Shown here: positions 1 to 7,137 of the stretch, piece after piece
How the letters are laid out: every line of letters begins with the position of its first letter
Position numbering within the stretch: position 1 is the stretch's first letter
The notes under the pieces: generated by a model
Database searches by the model: none
The model's input: the letters and a program-made list of their open reading frames with translations, nothing else
What the model was told of the DNA's origin: nothing
Position numbers and translations under genes: made by a program
Source of the DNA: Hyphomonadaceae bacterium
GTDB taxonomy: Bacteria > Pseudomonadota > Alphaproteobacteria > Caulobacterales > Aquidulcibacteraceae
Assembly (NCBI GenBank): GCA_022841905.1
Contig: JALHQO010000001.1
Coordinates: 165,468 to 229,467, forward strand
DNA length: 64,000 bases
Direction of reading: 5' to 3'

Positions 1-1
1 A

Positions 2-403
2 GGCACCTCCGTTGCGCTTCTGAACTTTGGCGCCCGGATGCGCGAAGCCAACGCCGCCGCCGACAAGCTCGGCGCCATGGGGCTGTCGACCACGCTGGCC
101 GATGCGCGCTTTGCCAAGCCGCTCGACGAAGATCTGATCCGCCGCCTGGTGCGCGAGCACGAAGTGCTGCTCACCATCGAGGAGGGCGCGCTCGGCGGCT
201 TCGGCGCGTTCGTACTGCACTTCCTGGCAAAGGACGGGCTGCTCGATCGCGGCGTCAAAATCCGCACGCTGACGCTGCCCGATATCTTCCAGGATCAAGA
301 CAAACCGGAAGCCATGTACGCCGCCGCCGGCCTCGACGCCGACGCCATTGCCAACGCCGCTCTGCTGGCCCTGGGCCGCGGCGTGAACGAAGCGCGCGCT
401 TAG
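2..403 (+). CDS. dxs: 1-deoxy-D-xylulose-5-phosphate synthase, C-terminal part
   Basis: The gene runs in from the left edge, so only about the last 133 residues are visible. DXS is a cytoplasmic thiamine-diphosphate enzyme that condenses pyruvate and glyceraldehyde-3-phosphate in the first step of the MEP isoprenoid pathway. The visible part fits the C-terminal transketolase domain: an opening strand reading [10 protein letters not shown], then [17 protein letters not shown], which matches the conserved 'EEG..GGFG' segment of DXS, and [11 protein letters not shown] near the end, where the family has 'LPD.F..HG'. It ends in TAG with no other gene overlapping it. The identification rests on these motifs; the catalytic N-terminal domain is outside the window. 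Confidence 0.9.
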   Translation, partial: GTSVALLNFGARMREANAAADKLGAMGLSTTLADARFAKPLDEDLIRRLVREHEVLLTIEEGALGGFGAFVLHFLAKDGLLDRGVKIRTLTLPDIFQDQDKPEAMYAAAGLDADAIANAALLALGRGVNEARA

Positions 404-410
404 GATCCTA

Positions 411-520
411 CCCGCAAGCGGGGAGGTCCGAGCGAAGCGAGGGGAGGGGCGCGTGCCGCCGCCGCCCAACACGCCCCTCAGTCTCGCGCGCCGCGCTCGC
501 CAGCTCCCCGCTTCGCAGGG
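411..520. repeat. Imperfect inverted repeat (intergenic stem-loop element)
   Basis: The left arm CCCGCAAGCGGGGAG (411-425) is nearly complementary to the right arm CTCCCCGCTTCGCAGGG (504-520). Inner segments (GAGGGGAGGGGCGCG near 440 and CGCCCCTC near 472) also pair, which gives one long hairpin. It fills the gap between dxs and a small lipoprotein gene and contains no ORF. It could be a MITE-like repeat, an RNA processing hairpin or a terminator for dxs. No poly-T tract follows it. Confidence 0.55.
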
Positions 521-599
521 AGCATTCGCGTGAGCACACGGAACATCTGCGCCAGCTCCTGTGTTGGATCAGATTACCGCTTGCAGGAGCCCGATCCCC

Positions 600-785
600 A
601 TGAAGACCACCACGCGTGCCGCGCTGTTTATCCTCCTTGGGCTGACCGCCCCACTGGCCAGCGGCTGCGCTCTCGCCGCCGGCGCCGCAGTCGGCGCCGC
701 CGCCGTCGATTATTTCTTTGACGACAACGATGTCTGCAATGGCCCGAACGATGAAGGCCTGCTCGACAGCGATTGCAACGACTAA
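600..785 (+). CDS. Small putative lipoprotein (61 aa)
   Basis: A 61-residue protein with a positively charged N-terminus (MKTTTR), a hydrophobic stretch and a Cys at about residue 23 in the context LASGC. This suggests a lipoprotein signal peptide, although the lipobox is relaxed. The mature part is an alanine/glycine-rich segment followed by an acidic tail with two more cysteines (DDNDVCNGPNDEG... DCND). The ATG at 600 was preferred over an upstream in-frame start at 561 because AGGAG lies about 10 bases before it and the signal-like sequence begins there. I do not recognise a named family. Function is unknown; outer-membrane or periplasmic anchoring is inferred only from the N-terminus. Confidence 0.6.
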   Translation: MKTTTRAALFILLGLTAPLASGCALAAGAAVGAAAVDYFFDDNDVCNGPNDEGLLDSDCND

Positions 786-857
786 CCAGACCGGATGCGG
801 CGGCCGGCGATAGGTACGAGAAATTCCTATTGCCTACTGCCCACGACCTAATGCCTA

Positions 858-883
858 CTCTCCGTCGCGTAAGCGACGGAGAG
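858..883 (+). promoter_or_regulatory. Perfect 11-bp hairpin with GUAA tetraloop over a ribosome-binding site
   Basis: CTCTCCGTCGC (858-868) and GCGACGGAGAG (873-883) pair perfectly across the loop GTAA, a GNRA-type tetraloop closed by C-G. The 3' arm holds the purine-rich GGAGAG that would serve as Shine-Dalgarno for the ATG at 890. In the folded RNA the site would therefore be paired, which suggests translational control or temperature/factor-dependent opening. This function is inferred; the pairing itself is seen directly. Confidence 0.55.
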
Positions 884-889
884 TCTCGC

Positions 890-1000
890 ATGGCCAAAGG
901 TCAGATGAAGTCCAACAAAGAGAAGCGCAAGCCGAAGAAGGAAAAGGCCGCCAAGGGCGCGCCGACCGCCGGCGGCATCGGCTCTGGCGGCAAGAAGTAA
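890..1000 (+). CDS. Very small lysine-rich protein (36 aa)
   Basis: A 36-residue strongly basic protein starting MAKGQMKSNKEKRKPKK and ending in a glycine-rich GGIGSGGKK tail. The ATG at 890 follows the hairpin-embedded GGAGAG. Such lysine-rich micro-proteins occur in many alphaproteobacterial genomes as hypothetical proteins; a nucleic-acid-binding role is plausible from charge only. The stop lies one base before the GTG of the following hydrolase gene, so the two are probably co-transcribed. A longer in-frame ORF starts at 773, but its extra codons lie over the repeat and hairpin region and are unlikely to be translated. Confidence 0.6.
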   Translation: MAKGQMKSNKEKRKPKKEKAAKGAPTAGGIGSGGKK

Positions 1001-1001
1001 C

Positions 1002-1694
1002 GTGGCCGAGGCCCGTATCGACGAGGTTGCCGCGAACGTGTTTCGCATCGCCTCGGACGTGCCTGGCTTTTCCTTCAACCAATATCTCATCGCCGCCGAC
1101 GAGCCGCTTTTGTGGCACACCGGCCAGCGCATGCTGCACGCCGCCACCCGCGCGGCCATCGCCCGCGTGCTCGATCCGGCCACGCTGCGCTGGATCGGCT
1201 TTTCGCACTACGAGGCCGACGAGTGCGGCGCGATGGCGGAGTTTCTCGCCGAAGCGCCGAACGCCCAGCCGCTCTGCGGCCGCATCGGCGCGCTGGTGAA
1301 CGTCAACGACGCCGACGCCAAGCCCGCCCGCGCCCTGGCCGATGGCGAGACGCTCGATATCGGCGGCGCGCGCCTCTCCTGGTACGACACCCCGCACGTG
1401 CCGCACGGCTGGGATTGCGGCCTCATCTTCGACGAGACGCGCAAGCTGCTCTTCTGCGGCGATCTCTTCACCCAAGGCGGCAACGACCACCCGCCGCTCG
1501 TAGAGTCCGACATCCTCGGCCCGAGCGAGGCCTTCCGCGGCCCCCTCGACTATTTCGCCCACGCCCCCAACACCCGCGCCAACCTCGAACGCCTAGCCGC
1601 GCTCCAGCCGGAAACGCTGGCGTGCATGCACGGGAGTGCGTGGCGCGGGGATGGGGGTGCGTTGCTCAGGGAGCTGGCGGGGCGGGTGGGTTAG
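1002..1694 (+). CDS. MBL-fold metallo-hydrolase, oxygen-binding diiron (FprA/ODP) type
   Basis: A 230-residue protein with a metallo-beta-lactamase fold. The segment HYEADECGAM (around residue 69) matches the H-x-E-x-D metal-binding signature of the flavodiiron/ODP branch, followed by DTPHVPHGWD, a second-shell GDLFTQGG (metal-bridging Asp) and a C-terminal MHGS. The flavodoxin domain of full FprA proteins is absent, so this is a stand-alone diiron domain like bacterial ODP proteins. It may bind oxygen or act on nitric oxide or peroxide; the substrate cannot be told. The GTG start at 1002 follows the stop of the small basic gene by one base, consistent with coupled translation. Confidence 0.75.
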   Translation: MAEARIDEVAANVFRIASDVPGFSFNQYLIAADEPLLWHTGQRMLHAATRAAIARVLDPATLRWIGFSHYEADECGAMAEFLAEAPNAQPLCGRIGALVNVNDADAKPARALADGETLDIGGARLSWYDTPHVPHGWDCGLIFDETRKLLFCGDLFTQGGNDHPPLVESDILGPSEAFRGPLDYFAHAPNTRANLERLAALQPETLACMHGSAWRGDGGALLRELAGRVG

Positions 1695-1807
1695 GCCGCC
1701 AAGATCGGGGCAACAATCTGCAACAACCCTCTATTTTTCTTTGCAAGCCCTATTGAACGAGTTCTTGGGGCACCAATATGCGGCGGATCACCCTAGGGAA
1801 TGCCGCC

Positions 1808-1968
1808 ATGAACGTATCTAGAATCAAGATCGACGCTGCCGCAGGCCTCGTCGAAATCGAAGGGGATGAGAAGTTCGTCTCCGAAAAAGCGATTTTGTGA
1901 CGATCCTTCCGCCGGGGGTGAAATACGTTGAGACCAGCGGTCTTCTTGGGCAAACGCCATTCAGGTAG
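1808..1968 (+). pseudogene. Possible frameshifted remnant of a small gene
   Basis: The 403-base gap between 1695 and 2097 holds no intact gene, but two adjacent short readings look coding. One starts at ATG 1808 and reads IKIDAAAGLVEIEGDEKFVS before stopping at 1900. In the next frame, from about 1891 to a TAG at 1966, it reads FVTILPPGVKYVETSG. Joined by a one-base shift near 1888-1894 they would give a single polypeptide of about 52 residues. This could be a decayed gene, a sequencing error, or chance. I do not recognise a family with certainty. The rest of the gap shows only low-complexity C-rich sequence near 1990-2010. Confidence 0.25.
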
Positions 1969-2097
1969 TTCAGCGTAGTGCGGGATAAGCCCCTATCCCC
2001 CACGCCCCCACCAAAAACCTCAACGCCATCAACGCCCCGCGCCGTCCGCGCCTAAATTGATCCCACACCTCTAAACCTGCGCGATACTGCGTCTCTC

Positions 2098-2583
2098 ATG
2101 CGCATCGCGCCCGACATCATTCCTTGCAATCGCACCCGCACCCGCCGTCTCACGGCGTGGTTTCGGCTGTGGTTGCAGTCTTTGGTGTTTGCGTGCTCGG
2201 TTTGGATGACGACCGGTTGGCGCGGCGATGCGCGGTTGCTTGATGCTGCGGCGGCGTGCGCGCGGCGTTTGGTTTTGCGCCATGTGTGCGAGCGCATGGG
2301 CCGCTGGCCGCCTAGGTCGCGCAATCGTCACGGCCGTTTGAATCACGTCACGCGCCGCATCGAGTTCGGCAGCGCGCTCCGCCGCGCCACGCGCGGGCGC
2401 GATCACGCGTCGCGTCTGTTTGCGATCCTCACCCTGATGCGCGATCTCGACGCGCACGTCACGCGCGTGGCGCGCCGCCTAAAGCGCGGCCTCACGCGCC
2501 TGCGCGTCATCGATCCCGTTCCAGAAAAGGGCCCGGCGCTTGTCGCGGCGTGCGGCGTGGTGGCTGGCGTCGATACGTCTTGA
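2098..2583 (+). CDS. Hypothetical arginine-rich protein (161 aa)
   Basis: A 161-residue basic protein of unrecognised family. The C-terminal half (HVTRRIEFGSALRR onward, with LFAILTLMRDLDAHVTRVAR) looks helical and amphipathic. The N-terminal half is rich in Arg, Ala and Trp. There is no signal peptide and no clear motif. An antisense frame (2071-2457) is also open, and in GC-rich DNA either can be fortuitous, so the coding status is uncertain. It stands alone between an empty region and an inverted-repeat element. Confidence 0.45.
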   Translation: MRIAPDIIPCNRTRTRRLTAWFRLWLQSLVFACSVWMTTGWRGDARLLDAAAACARRLVLRHVCERMGRWPPRSRNRHGRLNHVTRRIEFGSALRRATRGRDHASRLFAILTLMRDLDAHVTRVARRLKRGLTRLRVIDPVPEKGPALVAACGVVAGVDTS

Positions 2584-2587
2584 ACGG

Positions 2588-2691
2588 GGGCAATGGGCAA
2601 TAGGAAATAGGCAATTGGCAGTCGAGGTCCGAGGAGGATCACGGCGCCGCACGCGCACGCCTGCTGCCTGCTGCCCATTGCCTACTGCCTC
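2588..2691. repeat. Inverted repeat of GGCAATGGGCA-type units
   Basis: The left part (2588-2622) is made of repeated units such as GGGCAATGGGCAATAGG. The right part (2661-2691) reads CTGCCCATTGCCTACTGCC, the complement of the same units. A related single-sided stretch lies at 826-853. The element has no ORF and resembles other purine-rich inverted repeats in this window (3264-3341, 12080-12171, 56139-56249). Confidence 0.55.
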
Positions 2692-2728
2692 AAAAAACAA
2701 AAACGGCCCAAGCGAGGCTCGGGCCGTT
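2690..2728 (-). terminator. Rho-independent terminator of the DUF1328 gene
   Basis: On the minus strand a GC-rich stem (ACGGCCC / GGGCCGT, 2703-2727) is followed by TTTTTGTTTTTT. It lies about 25 bases beyond the stop codon of the leftward DUF1328 gene. Confidence 0.75.
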
Positions 2729-2751
2729 GAGTTGCGGGGGGAGGGGGAAAC

Positions 2752-3201
2752 TTAGTTGGTCTCGGGTTCGACGGTGTCGGACGCTTCGTCCAAACCTTCC
2801 GACGCGTCCTGGCGAATTTCGTTGCCGGCTTCATCGACCAAAGCCTCGGCGCGGTCGCCGGCGCGGCCCAGCGCTTCGCTTGCGCCATCGGCCAATTCGA
2901 CCGCCGTCTCATCGATCTCGGCGCCGACGCGTTCAGCCGACATGTCATTGTCGACCCACGCATAAACCAGGATCGCAACACCGGCGACTAGGGCCACCGT
3001 CGCGAACGTACGACCACTTCCGCCGTGCGTCGCCGCATGCGCGCCGCCGAACGTGTTGAAGACAAGCGAAAGAACAAAAAGAGCTAGAAACACCCAAAAA
3101 AGGATGATGGCGATGCCGGTGAACGCCGACGCTATGCCGCCGAATCCGAACACGGCAGCCACAAGTGCTGCAACAAAAAAGCCGATCGCCCAGCCAAGCA
3201 T
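2752..3201 (-). CDS. DUF1328 membrane protein with acidic helical tail
   Basis: A 149-residue protein. Residues 1-50 ([25 protein letters not shown]...) match the short DUF1328/YtjA family of two-helix inner-membrane proteins. Unlike the usual 50-60 residue members, it continues with a third hydrophobic segment near residues 68-83 and then about 65 residues of Ala/Glu/Asp-rich sequence ([25 protein letters not shown]) that looks like an amphipathic or coiled-coil tail. Family function is unknown, with a loose association with stress response. The gene stands alone and is followed by a clear terminator. The tail is the odd part; it might reach the periplasm or cytoplasm depending on topology. 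Confidence 0.75.
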   Translation of the reverse strand: MLGWAIGFFVAALVAAVFGFGGIASAFTGIAIILFWVFLALFVLSLVFNTFGGAHAATHGGSGRTFATVALVAGVAILVYAWVDNDMSAERVGAEIDETAVELADGASEALGRAGDRAEALVDEAGNEIRQDASEGLDEASDTVEPETN

Positions 3202-3263
3202 GGGAAACTCTCCTTAACGAAACTTACGAGCGTTGAACGCCGGTTCCGTATGGAGGTTCCCAA

Positions 3264-3341
3264 GCTCGGTTCTCGGGAATCGAGGTTCGGTTGTCGGGAA
3301 GAGTCGCCCGATCCCCGATAACCGAATCCCGAACCCCGACC
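3264..3341. repeat. Inverted repeat downstream of fliE
   Basis: The left arm (3264-3302; units such as TTCTCGGGAATCGAGG and GGTTCGGTTGTCGGG) is partly complementary to the right arm (3311-3340; ATCCCCGATAACCGAATCCCG). It abuts the fliE stop codon, so on the minus strand it may act as a 3' end hairpin for the flgB-flgC-fliE transcript. It is built from GGGATTCGG-like units akin to other elements in the window. Confidence 0.5.
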
Positions 3342-3644
3342 TTAAATCGGCATGCGCAGAATTTCCTGATACGCCGAAATGACTTGGTCGCGCACGGCGA
3401 TGACGGTTTGCAATTGCGTCTCCGCCGCCGCGATGGCGGTGACGACATCGACAATATCGCCGCGGCCGGCCGCGACATTGAGCGCTTGGGCTTCGGCGCC
3501 TTGCGTACTTTGCGTCGCTTGCCGGAGCGCATCCTGGAGGATGTTGCCAAAGTCGACGCTATCGCCGGCTTCAATGCCGCCAGCGCCGGTTGCGCCCGCC
3601 GCTTGCTGATAAGCCCGTGCGGCTGAGACTGGATCGATGGCCAT
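3342..3644 (-). CDS. fliE: Flagellar hook-basal body complex protein FliE
   Basis: A 100-residue protein of normal FliE length. FliE links the MS ring to the rod and is exported through the flagellar type III apparatus. The C-terminal half (AAAETQLQTVIAVRDQVISAYQEILRMPI) is the characteristic FliE region, ending in the typical 'YQEIMRMPI' type sequence. It is the last gene of a leftward operon, flgB-flgC-fliE, with 4-base gaps between genes. The gene order is the common alphaproteobacterial one. Confidence 0.93.
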   Translation of the reverse strand: MAIDPVSAARAYQQAAGATGAGGIEAGDSVDFGNILQDALRQATQSTQGAEAQALNVAAGRGDIVDVVTAIAAAETQLQTVIAVRDQVISAYQEILRMPI

Positions 3645-3648
3645 CTAT

Positions 3649-4059
3649 CTATCTCCGCAGAAGGTCGAGCGCGCGCGTCGTCATCGTGCGTGCCGCATCG
3701 ATCATGTTGAGGTTGGCTTCGTAAGCGCGCGTGGCTTCGCGCAAGTCCATCATCTCGACCAGCGTGTCGACGTTCGGCAATTGCACATAGCCGTCTTCGC
3801 CCGCCGCCGGATGGCTCGGATTATATTCGCGGCGAAAAGCGCTCATATCGTAGGATGTACCCTGCACCTGAACGCCTTGCGCGCCGGATGCCAGCGTCGT
3901 GCTCTCAAGCAACGGAATGCGGCGGCGAAAGGGTTCTTGATTGGGATCGGTCCCAACCGAATTGGCGTTGGCGACGTTTTCCGCGGCGATGCGCATCCGC
4001 ACTTGCTGCGCCCGCATGCCCGATGCGGCGGCCGAGAGGGCGGCGTTGATATCGCTCAT
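3649..4059 (-). CDS. flgC: Flagellar basal-body rod protein FlgC
   Basis: A 136-residue proximal rod protein. The N-terminal rod motif (ALSAAASGMRAQQVRMRIAA followed by ENVANANS) is the conserved flagellar axial-protein helix. The C-terminal part (VDTLVEMMDLREATRAYEAN) is the typical FlgC ending that packs in the rod. It lies between flgB and fliE in one operon. Nothing unusual in length or sequence. Confidence 0.94.
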   Translation of the reverse strand: MSDINAALSAAASGMRAQQVRMRIAAENVANANSVGTDPNQEPFRRRIPLLESTTLASGAQGVQVQGTSYDMSAFRREYNPSHPAAGEDGYVQLPNVDTLVEMMDLREATRAYEANLNMIDAARTMTTRALDLLRR

Positions 4060-4063
4060 TCAG

Positions 4064-4474
4064 CTATCTCCCAGGCGCGCGGGCGGCGAGCCGGATCAGC
4101 TCAAGGCCCTTCTGGTAAAGCGCGATGCCAGTTTCAAACGCCATCCGCGTTTCGGTTGCGCGCGTCATCTGTTCTTCGAGCACCACGGCGTTGCCGTCGA
4201 TCGTCGTCTCGGAATCGTCGCGCGTCACAACCGCAACCGAACCCGATCCGCCGCCAGCGCCCATATGTCCCGGCGAAGTCCGCGCCAGGGTCACGCCGCC
4301 AGAGCGGCCTGCGCTCATCACCATGCGCTCGAAATCGGCCGTATCGACATCGCGCGGGCGATAGCCGGGCGTGGACGCGTTGGCGATGTTTTCGGCGATC
4401 AAGCGCTGGCGTTCGCTCAGATGATCCAAGCGTTGGCGCAAGAGGCCGAAGAAGGGCGTGTTGGCGAGATCCAA
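4064..4474 (-). CDS. flgB: Flagellar basal-body rod protein FlgB
   Basis: A 136-residue proximal rod protein and the first gene of the leftward operon. The motif LIAENIANASTPGYRPRD near residue 26-43 is the diagnostic rod-protein signature (ENIANA.TPGY). The C-terminal helix (MTRATETRMAFETGIALYQK) fits FlgB. The upstream region, shared with the divergent fliO gene, carries a perfect CtrA box (4523-4537) about 50 bases before the start, suggesting cell-cycle-timed early flagellar expression as in Caulobacter class II genes. Confidence 0.92.
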   Translation of the reverse strand: MDLANTPFFGLLRQRLDHLSERQRLIAENIANASTPGYRPRDVDTADFERMVMSAGRSGGVTLARTSPGHMGAGGGSGSVAVVTRDDSETTIDGNAVVLEEQMTRATETRMAFETGIALYQKGLELIRLAARAPGR

Positions 4475-4522
4475 GGTCCGACTCAGAGGGCTGCAAACTT
4501 TGCCTAGTCGAACAGGCGATGG

Positions 4523-4537
4523 TTAAGCGGGGCTTAA
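4523..4537. promoter_or_regulatory. CtrA-binding box TTAA-N7-TTAA between flgB and fliO
   Basis: TTAAGCGGGGCTTAA is an exact TTAA-N7-TTAA match to the CtrA consensus of Caulobacter-type bacteria. A weaker copy, TTAA-N7-TTTAC, follows at 4553-4568. The site lies midway between divergent flgB (49 bases) and fliO (80 bases) starts and could serve both. cckA, the kinase that feeds phosphate to CtrA, is 3.8 kb downstream. Binding is inferred from the motif. Confidence 0.65.
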
Positions 4538-4616
4538 TTTCGGGTCCGCAAATTAAGGTCTCATTTACCAAACCAGCCGAGCCAAGAGCCTGAAGCTCCA
4601 GAATGGAGAGGGTATC

Positions 4617-4901
4617 GTGGACTGGTTGGATTGGGCGCGCTCGTTCTTCGCGCTCATCGTCACTTTAGCGCTCATCGTCGGCGCAGCCTGGGGCGCGCGG
4701 CGGCTCGGCATGCTGCAACCGCAAGGGCAGGGACCTAAGCGGCTGCGGGTGACGGAGAGCCTGATGCTCGATCCGCGCCGGCGCATGGTGATCGTGCGTT
4801 GCGACGATCGCGAGCATCTTATCCTACTGGGTCCGGGCGGTGATATTATCGTCGGCGACCAAGCAGCAAAACCAGACATCAGCACGGAGCCGCAGACGTG
4901 A
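4617..4901 (+). CDS. fliO: Flagellar biosynthetic protein FliO
   Basis: A 94-residue protein with one membrane helix (residues about 10-28) followed by a small basic cytoplasmic domain (RRLGMLQPQGQGPKRLRVTE, then LDPRRRMVIVRCDDREHLIL). That is the layout of FliO, which assists assembly of FliP in the flagellar export gate. The start is GTG at 4617 with GGAGAGGG upstream. Its stop overlaps the GTG start of fliP (GTGA), so the two are translationally coupled. FliO is poorly conserved; the call relies on layout and position. Confidence 0.82.
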   Translation: MDWLDWARSFFALIVTLALIVGAAWGARRLGMLQPQGQGPKRLRVTESLMLDPRRRMVIVRCDDREHLILLGPGGDIIVGDQAAKPDISTEPQT

Positions 4902-5710
4902 GCGAGGCCAGACCATCCGTGCGCAAGCCGCTGCACGAACGCATGCCGCGCTGGCTGATGATCCTGGCGTCGTCGCTGCTGCTGTCGATGACGGTCGGCG
5001 CAGGCGTTGCGCTGGCTGCTGCGCCGACGCTCTCCGTCGATCTCGGCACTGGCGATGGGCTGACCGCGCGTGTGTTGCAGCTGACGGCGCTGATCACTGT
5101 GCTGTCGCTCGCGCCCTCCATCATCATCATGACGACGAGTTTCGTGCGCATCGTTGTCGTTCTTTCGCTGCTGCGCACCGCCATCGGCCTGCAGCAGGCG
5201 CCGCCGAACGTGGTGATCGTGTCGCTGGCGATGTTCTTGACCGCGTTCGTAATGCAGCCGGTTTGGCAGCAGGCTTATGACGCGGGCATCGGCCCGGTTA
5301 TGAACGAGGAAATGCCGCTGGATGAGGCTTTCCCGCGCATCGTCGAGCCGCTCAAGCAATTCATGGTGAGCCAGACGCGCGAGCAGGATCTGGCGCTCTT
5401 CATCGACATGGCGCGTCTGGAAACGCCGCCTGCGAGCGCCGAGGAAACGCCGCTGCGCATTCTGGCGCCGGCCTTCATGGTGTCGGAGCTAAGGCGGGCG
5501 TTTGAGATCGGCTTTATGTTGTTCGTGCCGTTCGTGATTATCGACCTCGTGGTCGCGTCACTTCTGATGGCCATGGGCATGATGATGATGCCGCCGGTGA
5601 CGGTGAGCTTGCCGTTTAAGCTGATCTTCTTTGTGCTGGTGGACGGCTGGCGACTGGTCGCGGGCAGCCTGATTGAATCGTTCTCATCCGGCGTGCCGCC
5701 GGGTGGATAG
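4898..5710 (+). CDS. fliP: Flagellar biosynthetic protein FliP
   Basis: A 270-residue core export-gate subunit. It starts with a signal-anchor-like helix (residues about 19-41), then four family membrane segments. Conserved FliP blocks are visible: LAPSIIIMTTSFVRIVVVLS, LLRTAIGLQQAPPNVVI and the C-terminal DLVVASLLMAMGMMMMPP followed by SLPFKLIFFVLVDGW. FliP forms the pore ring with FliQ and FliR in the inner membrane. In this genome fliP is separated from fliQ by about 400 bases instead of being contiguous. Confidence 0.96.
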   Translation: MSEARPSVRKPLHERMPRWLMILASSLLLSMTVGAGVALAAAPTLSVDLGTGDGLTARVLQLTALITVLSLAPSIIIMTTSFVRIVVVLSLLRTAIGLQQAPPNVVIVSLAMFLTAFVMQPVWQQAYDAGIGPVMNEEMPLDEAFPRIVEPLKQFMVSQTREQDLALFIDMARLETPPASAEETPLRILAPAFMVSELRRAFEIGFMLFVPFVIIDLVVASLLMAMGMMMMPPVTVSLPFKLIFFVLVDGWRLVAGSLIESFSSGVPPGG

Positions 5711-5723
5711 GACGAGTGCGCGC

Positions 5724-5822
5724 TTAGCGCTCGATGCCGAGATCGGCGATCAGCAGGGCTCTGTAATTGTCGTCCTTGCGGACGAACAGGCCCCTGAAAA
5801 AGGCGGCGATCGCTTCAAACAT
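5724..5822 (-). CDS. Possible micro-protein between fliP and fliQ (32 aa)
   Basis: A 32-residue leftward reading frame starting MFEAIAAFFRGLFVRKDDN and ending ALLIADLGIER. It is amphipathic with a hydrophobic N-terminal helix. It lies in the 400-base gap that splits fliP from fliQ, and codon choice resembles coding DNA. A longer in-frame ORF reaches 5927, but its extra residues look non-coding. No family was recognised. From 5823 to 6113 there is otherwise no clear gene, only the presumed fliQ promoter region. Confidence 0.35.
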   Translation of the reverse strand: MFEAIAAFFRGLFVRKDDNYRALLIADLGIER

Positions 5823-6041
5823 GGTCGGCCCCACTTCTGGTCCAGCGTTTCCAATGGCGCGTTCTACGCATCGGAACGACTCAACATCCCTTGCACGCCT
5901 GAATCCAAGATGAGGGCGAATCGGCAAAATGGATGCCCCGCTGAGAAACTGAGTTCGAGCGTGTCGCGCCGAACACGGATTCGCGTCTCAGGTGGACGGT
6001 TTCGTACATTGCCAAGCCGTAAGACGGCGCGGCGCGACCTC

Positions 6042-6057
6042 GAAACCTCGCATTAAC
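6042..6057 (+). promoter_or_regulatory. Degenerate CtrA-like half site upstream of fliQ
   Basis: GAAA-N7-TTAAC ends 56 bases before the fliQ start. Only the TTAAC half fits the CtrA consensus. Caulobacter fliQ is a known CtrA target, which is why this weak site is listed. Confidence 0.3.
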
Positions 6058-6113
6058 CATGAACGGCGTCCTTGGGCGCTTAGTCGGCAGAAATTGCCGG
6101 GCAGGAAGGCGCG

Positions 6114-6377
6114 ATGAACGGAGCAGAAGTCCTCGATCTCGGGCGCGATGCGATCTGGGTGACGGTTTTGGTGGCGGCCGGGCCGATGATCGTCGGCCTG
6201 GTGGTCGGCCTCGTCGTCTCGCTGTTGCAGACGCTCACTCAGATTCAGGAGCAGACGCTCGTCTTCGTGCCGAAGATCCTCTCGATCTTCTTCGCCATCC
6301 TGCTCTTCCTGCCGATCATGGGCGGTCTGCTTGGCAACTTCATGACCGACATCTTCACCCGCATCGCGGCGTTCTGA
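6114..6377 (+). CDS. fliQ: Flagellar biosynthetic protein FliQ
   Basis: An 87-residue protein with two hydrophobic helices, the normal FliQ size. The central loop LLQTLTQIQEQTLVFVPKIL is the most conserved part of the FliQ/SctS family. FliQ packs around FliP and FliR in the export gate. The gene begins an operon fliQ-fliR-flhB, with one base between it and fliR. Confidence 0.95.
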   Translation: MNGAEVLDLGRDAIWVTVLVAAGPMIVGLVVGLVVSLLQTLTQIQEQTLVFVPKILSIFFAILLFLPIMGGLLGNFMTDIFTRIAAF

Positions 6378-6378
6378 G

Positions 6379-7134
6379 ATGAACCTCACGCTCTACGGCG
6401 TTGAGATTTGGGCGACGGCGCTTTTGTTTGCGCGCACCGGCGCGATGATCATGCTGCTGCCGGGTTTCGGTGAAACCGTGGTGCCGGCGCGTATTCGTTT
6501 AGCGTTCGCCCTGGCGTTGGCGATCTGCGTGGCGCCGGCTTTGGCGGGTCGCGTGCCGACACCAGCGGACTCCGCGATTGGCATGGCGCTGCAAGTCGCG
6601 ACTGAAGTGCTGATCGGCGTCATGCTCGGCGGCGCGGCGCGCATTCTGATTTCAGCGACGGCGACGGCGGGTCAGATCATGGGCCTCGAGGTCGGCATCG
6701 CATTTGCGCAAACCGCCGACCCAACAGCGTCGCAATCGGGCCAGTTGCTTGCGGTGTTCCTGAGCATCATGGGCATTGCGCTGATCTTCGCGACCGGGCT
6801 CGATCATATGTTCCTGCGCGGTGTCGTCGGCTCTTACGACGTTATTGCGCCAGGTGCGGCGGCGCCGGTGGGGGACGCGGCGCAATTGGCGGTGGAAGCG
6901 GTATCGACCTCGTTCCGCGTCGGCTTTCAGATCGCCATGCCGGTGATCGCCGCGGGCTTGATCTTCCGCGTCGGTCTCGGCGTGCTGTCGCGGCTTATCC
7001 CGCAAATTCAAGTCTTCTTCGTCGCCTTGCCGCTGCAGATCATGGGCGGTTTGGTGGTGATTGCGCTGGGTTTGTCGACCGGCATGCTGATCTGGCTCGA
7101 TAGTCTCGAGCGCTACGCATCGTGGCTGAGGTAA
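6379..7134 (+). CDS. fliR: Flagellar biosynthetic protein FliR
   Basis: A 251-residue polytopic inner-membrane protein. Conserved features include MIMLLPGFGETVVPARIRL near the N-terminus, the GQIMGLEVGIAFA block, and LIPQIQVFFVALPLQIMGG near the C-terminus, all typical of FliR. It completes the FliPQR export gate. Three bases separate its stop from the flhB start. Length and sequence are ordinary. Confidence 0.95.
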   Translation: MNLTLYGVEIWATALLFARTGAMIMLLPGFGETVVPARIRLAFALALAICVAPALAGRVPTPADSAIGMALQVATEVLIGVMLGGAARILISATATAGQIMGLEVGIAFAQTADPTASQSGQLLAVFLSIMGIALIFATGLDHMFLRGVVGSYDVIAPGAAAPVGDAAQLAVEAVSTSFRVGFQIAMPVIAAGLIFRVGLGVLSRLIPQIQVFFVALPLQIMGGLVVIALGLSTGMLIWLDSLERYASWLR

Positions 7135-7137
7135 GCC

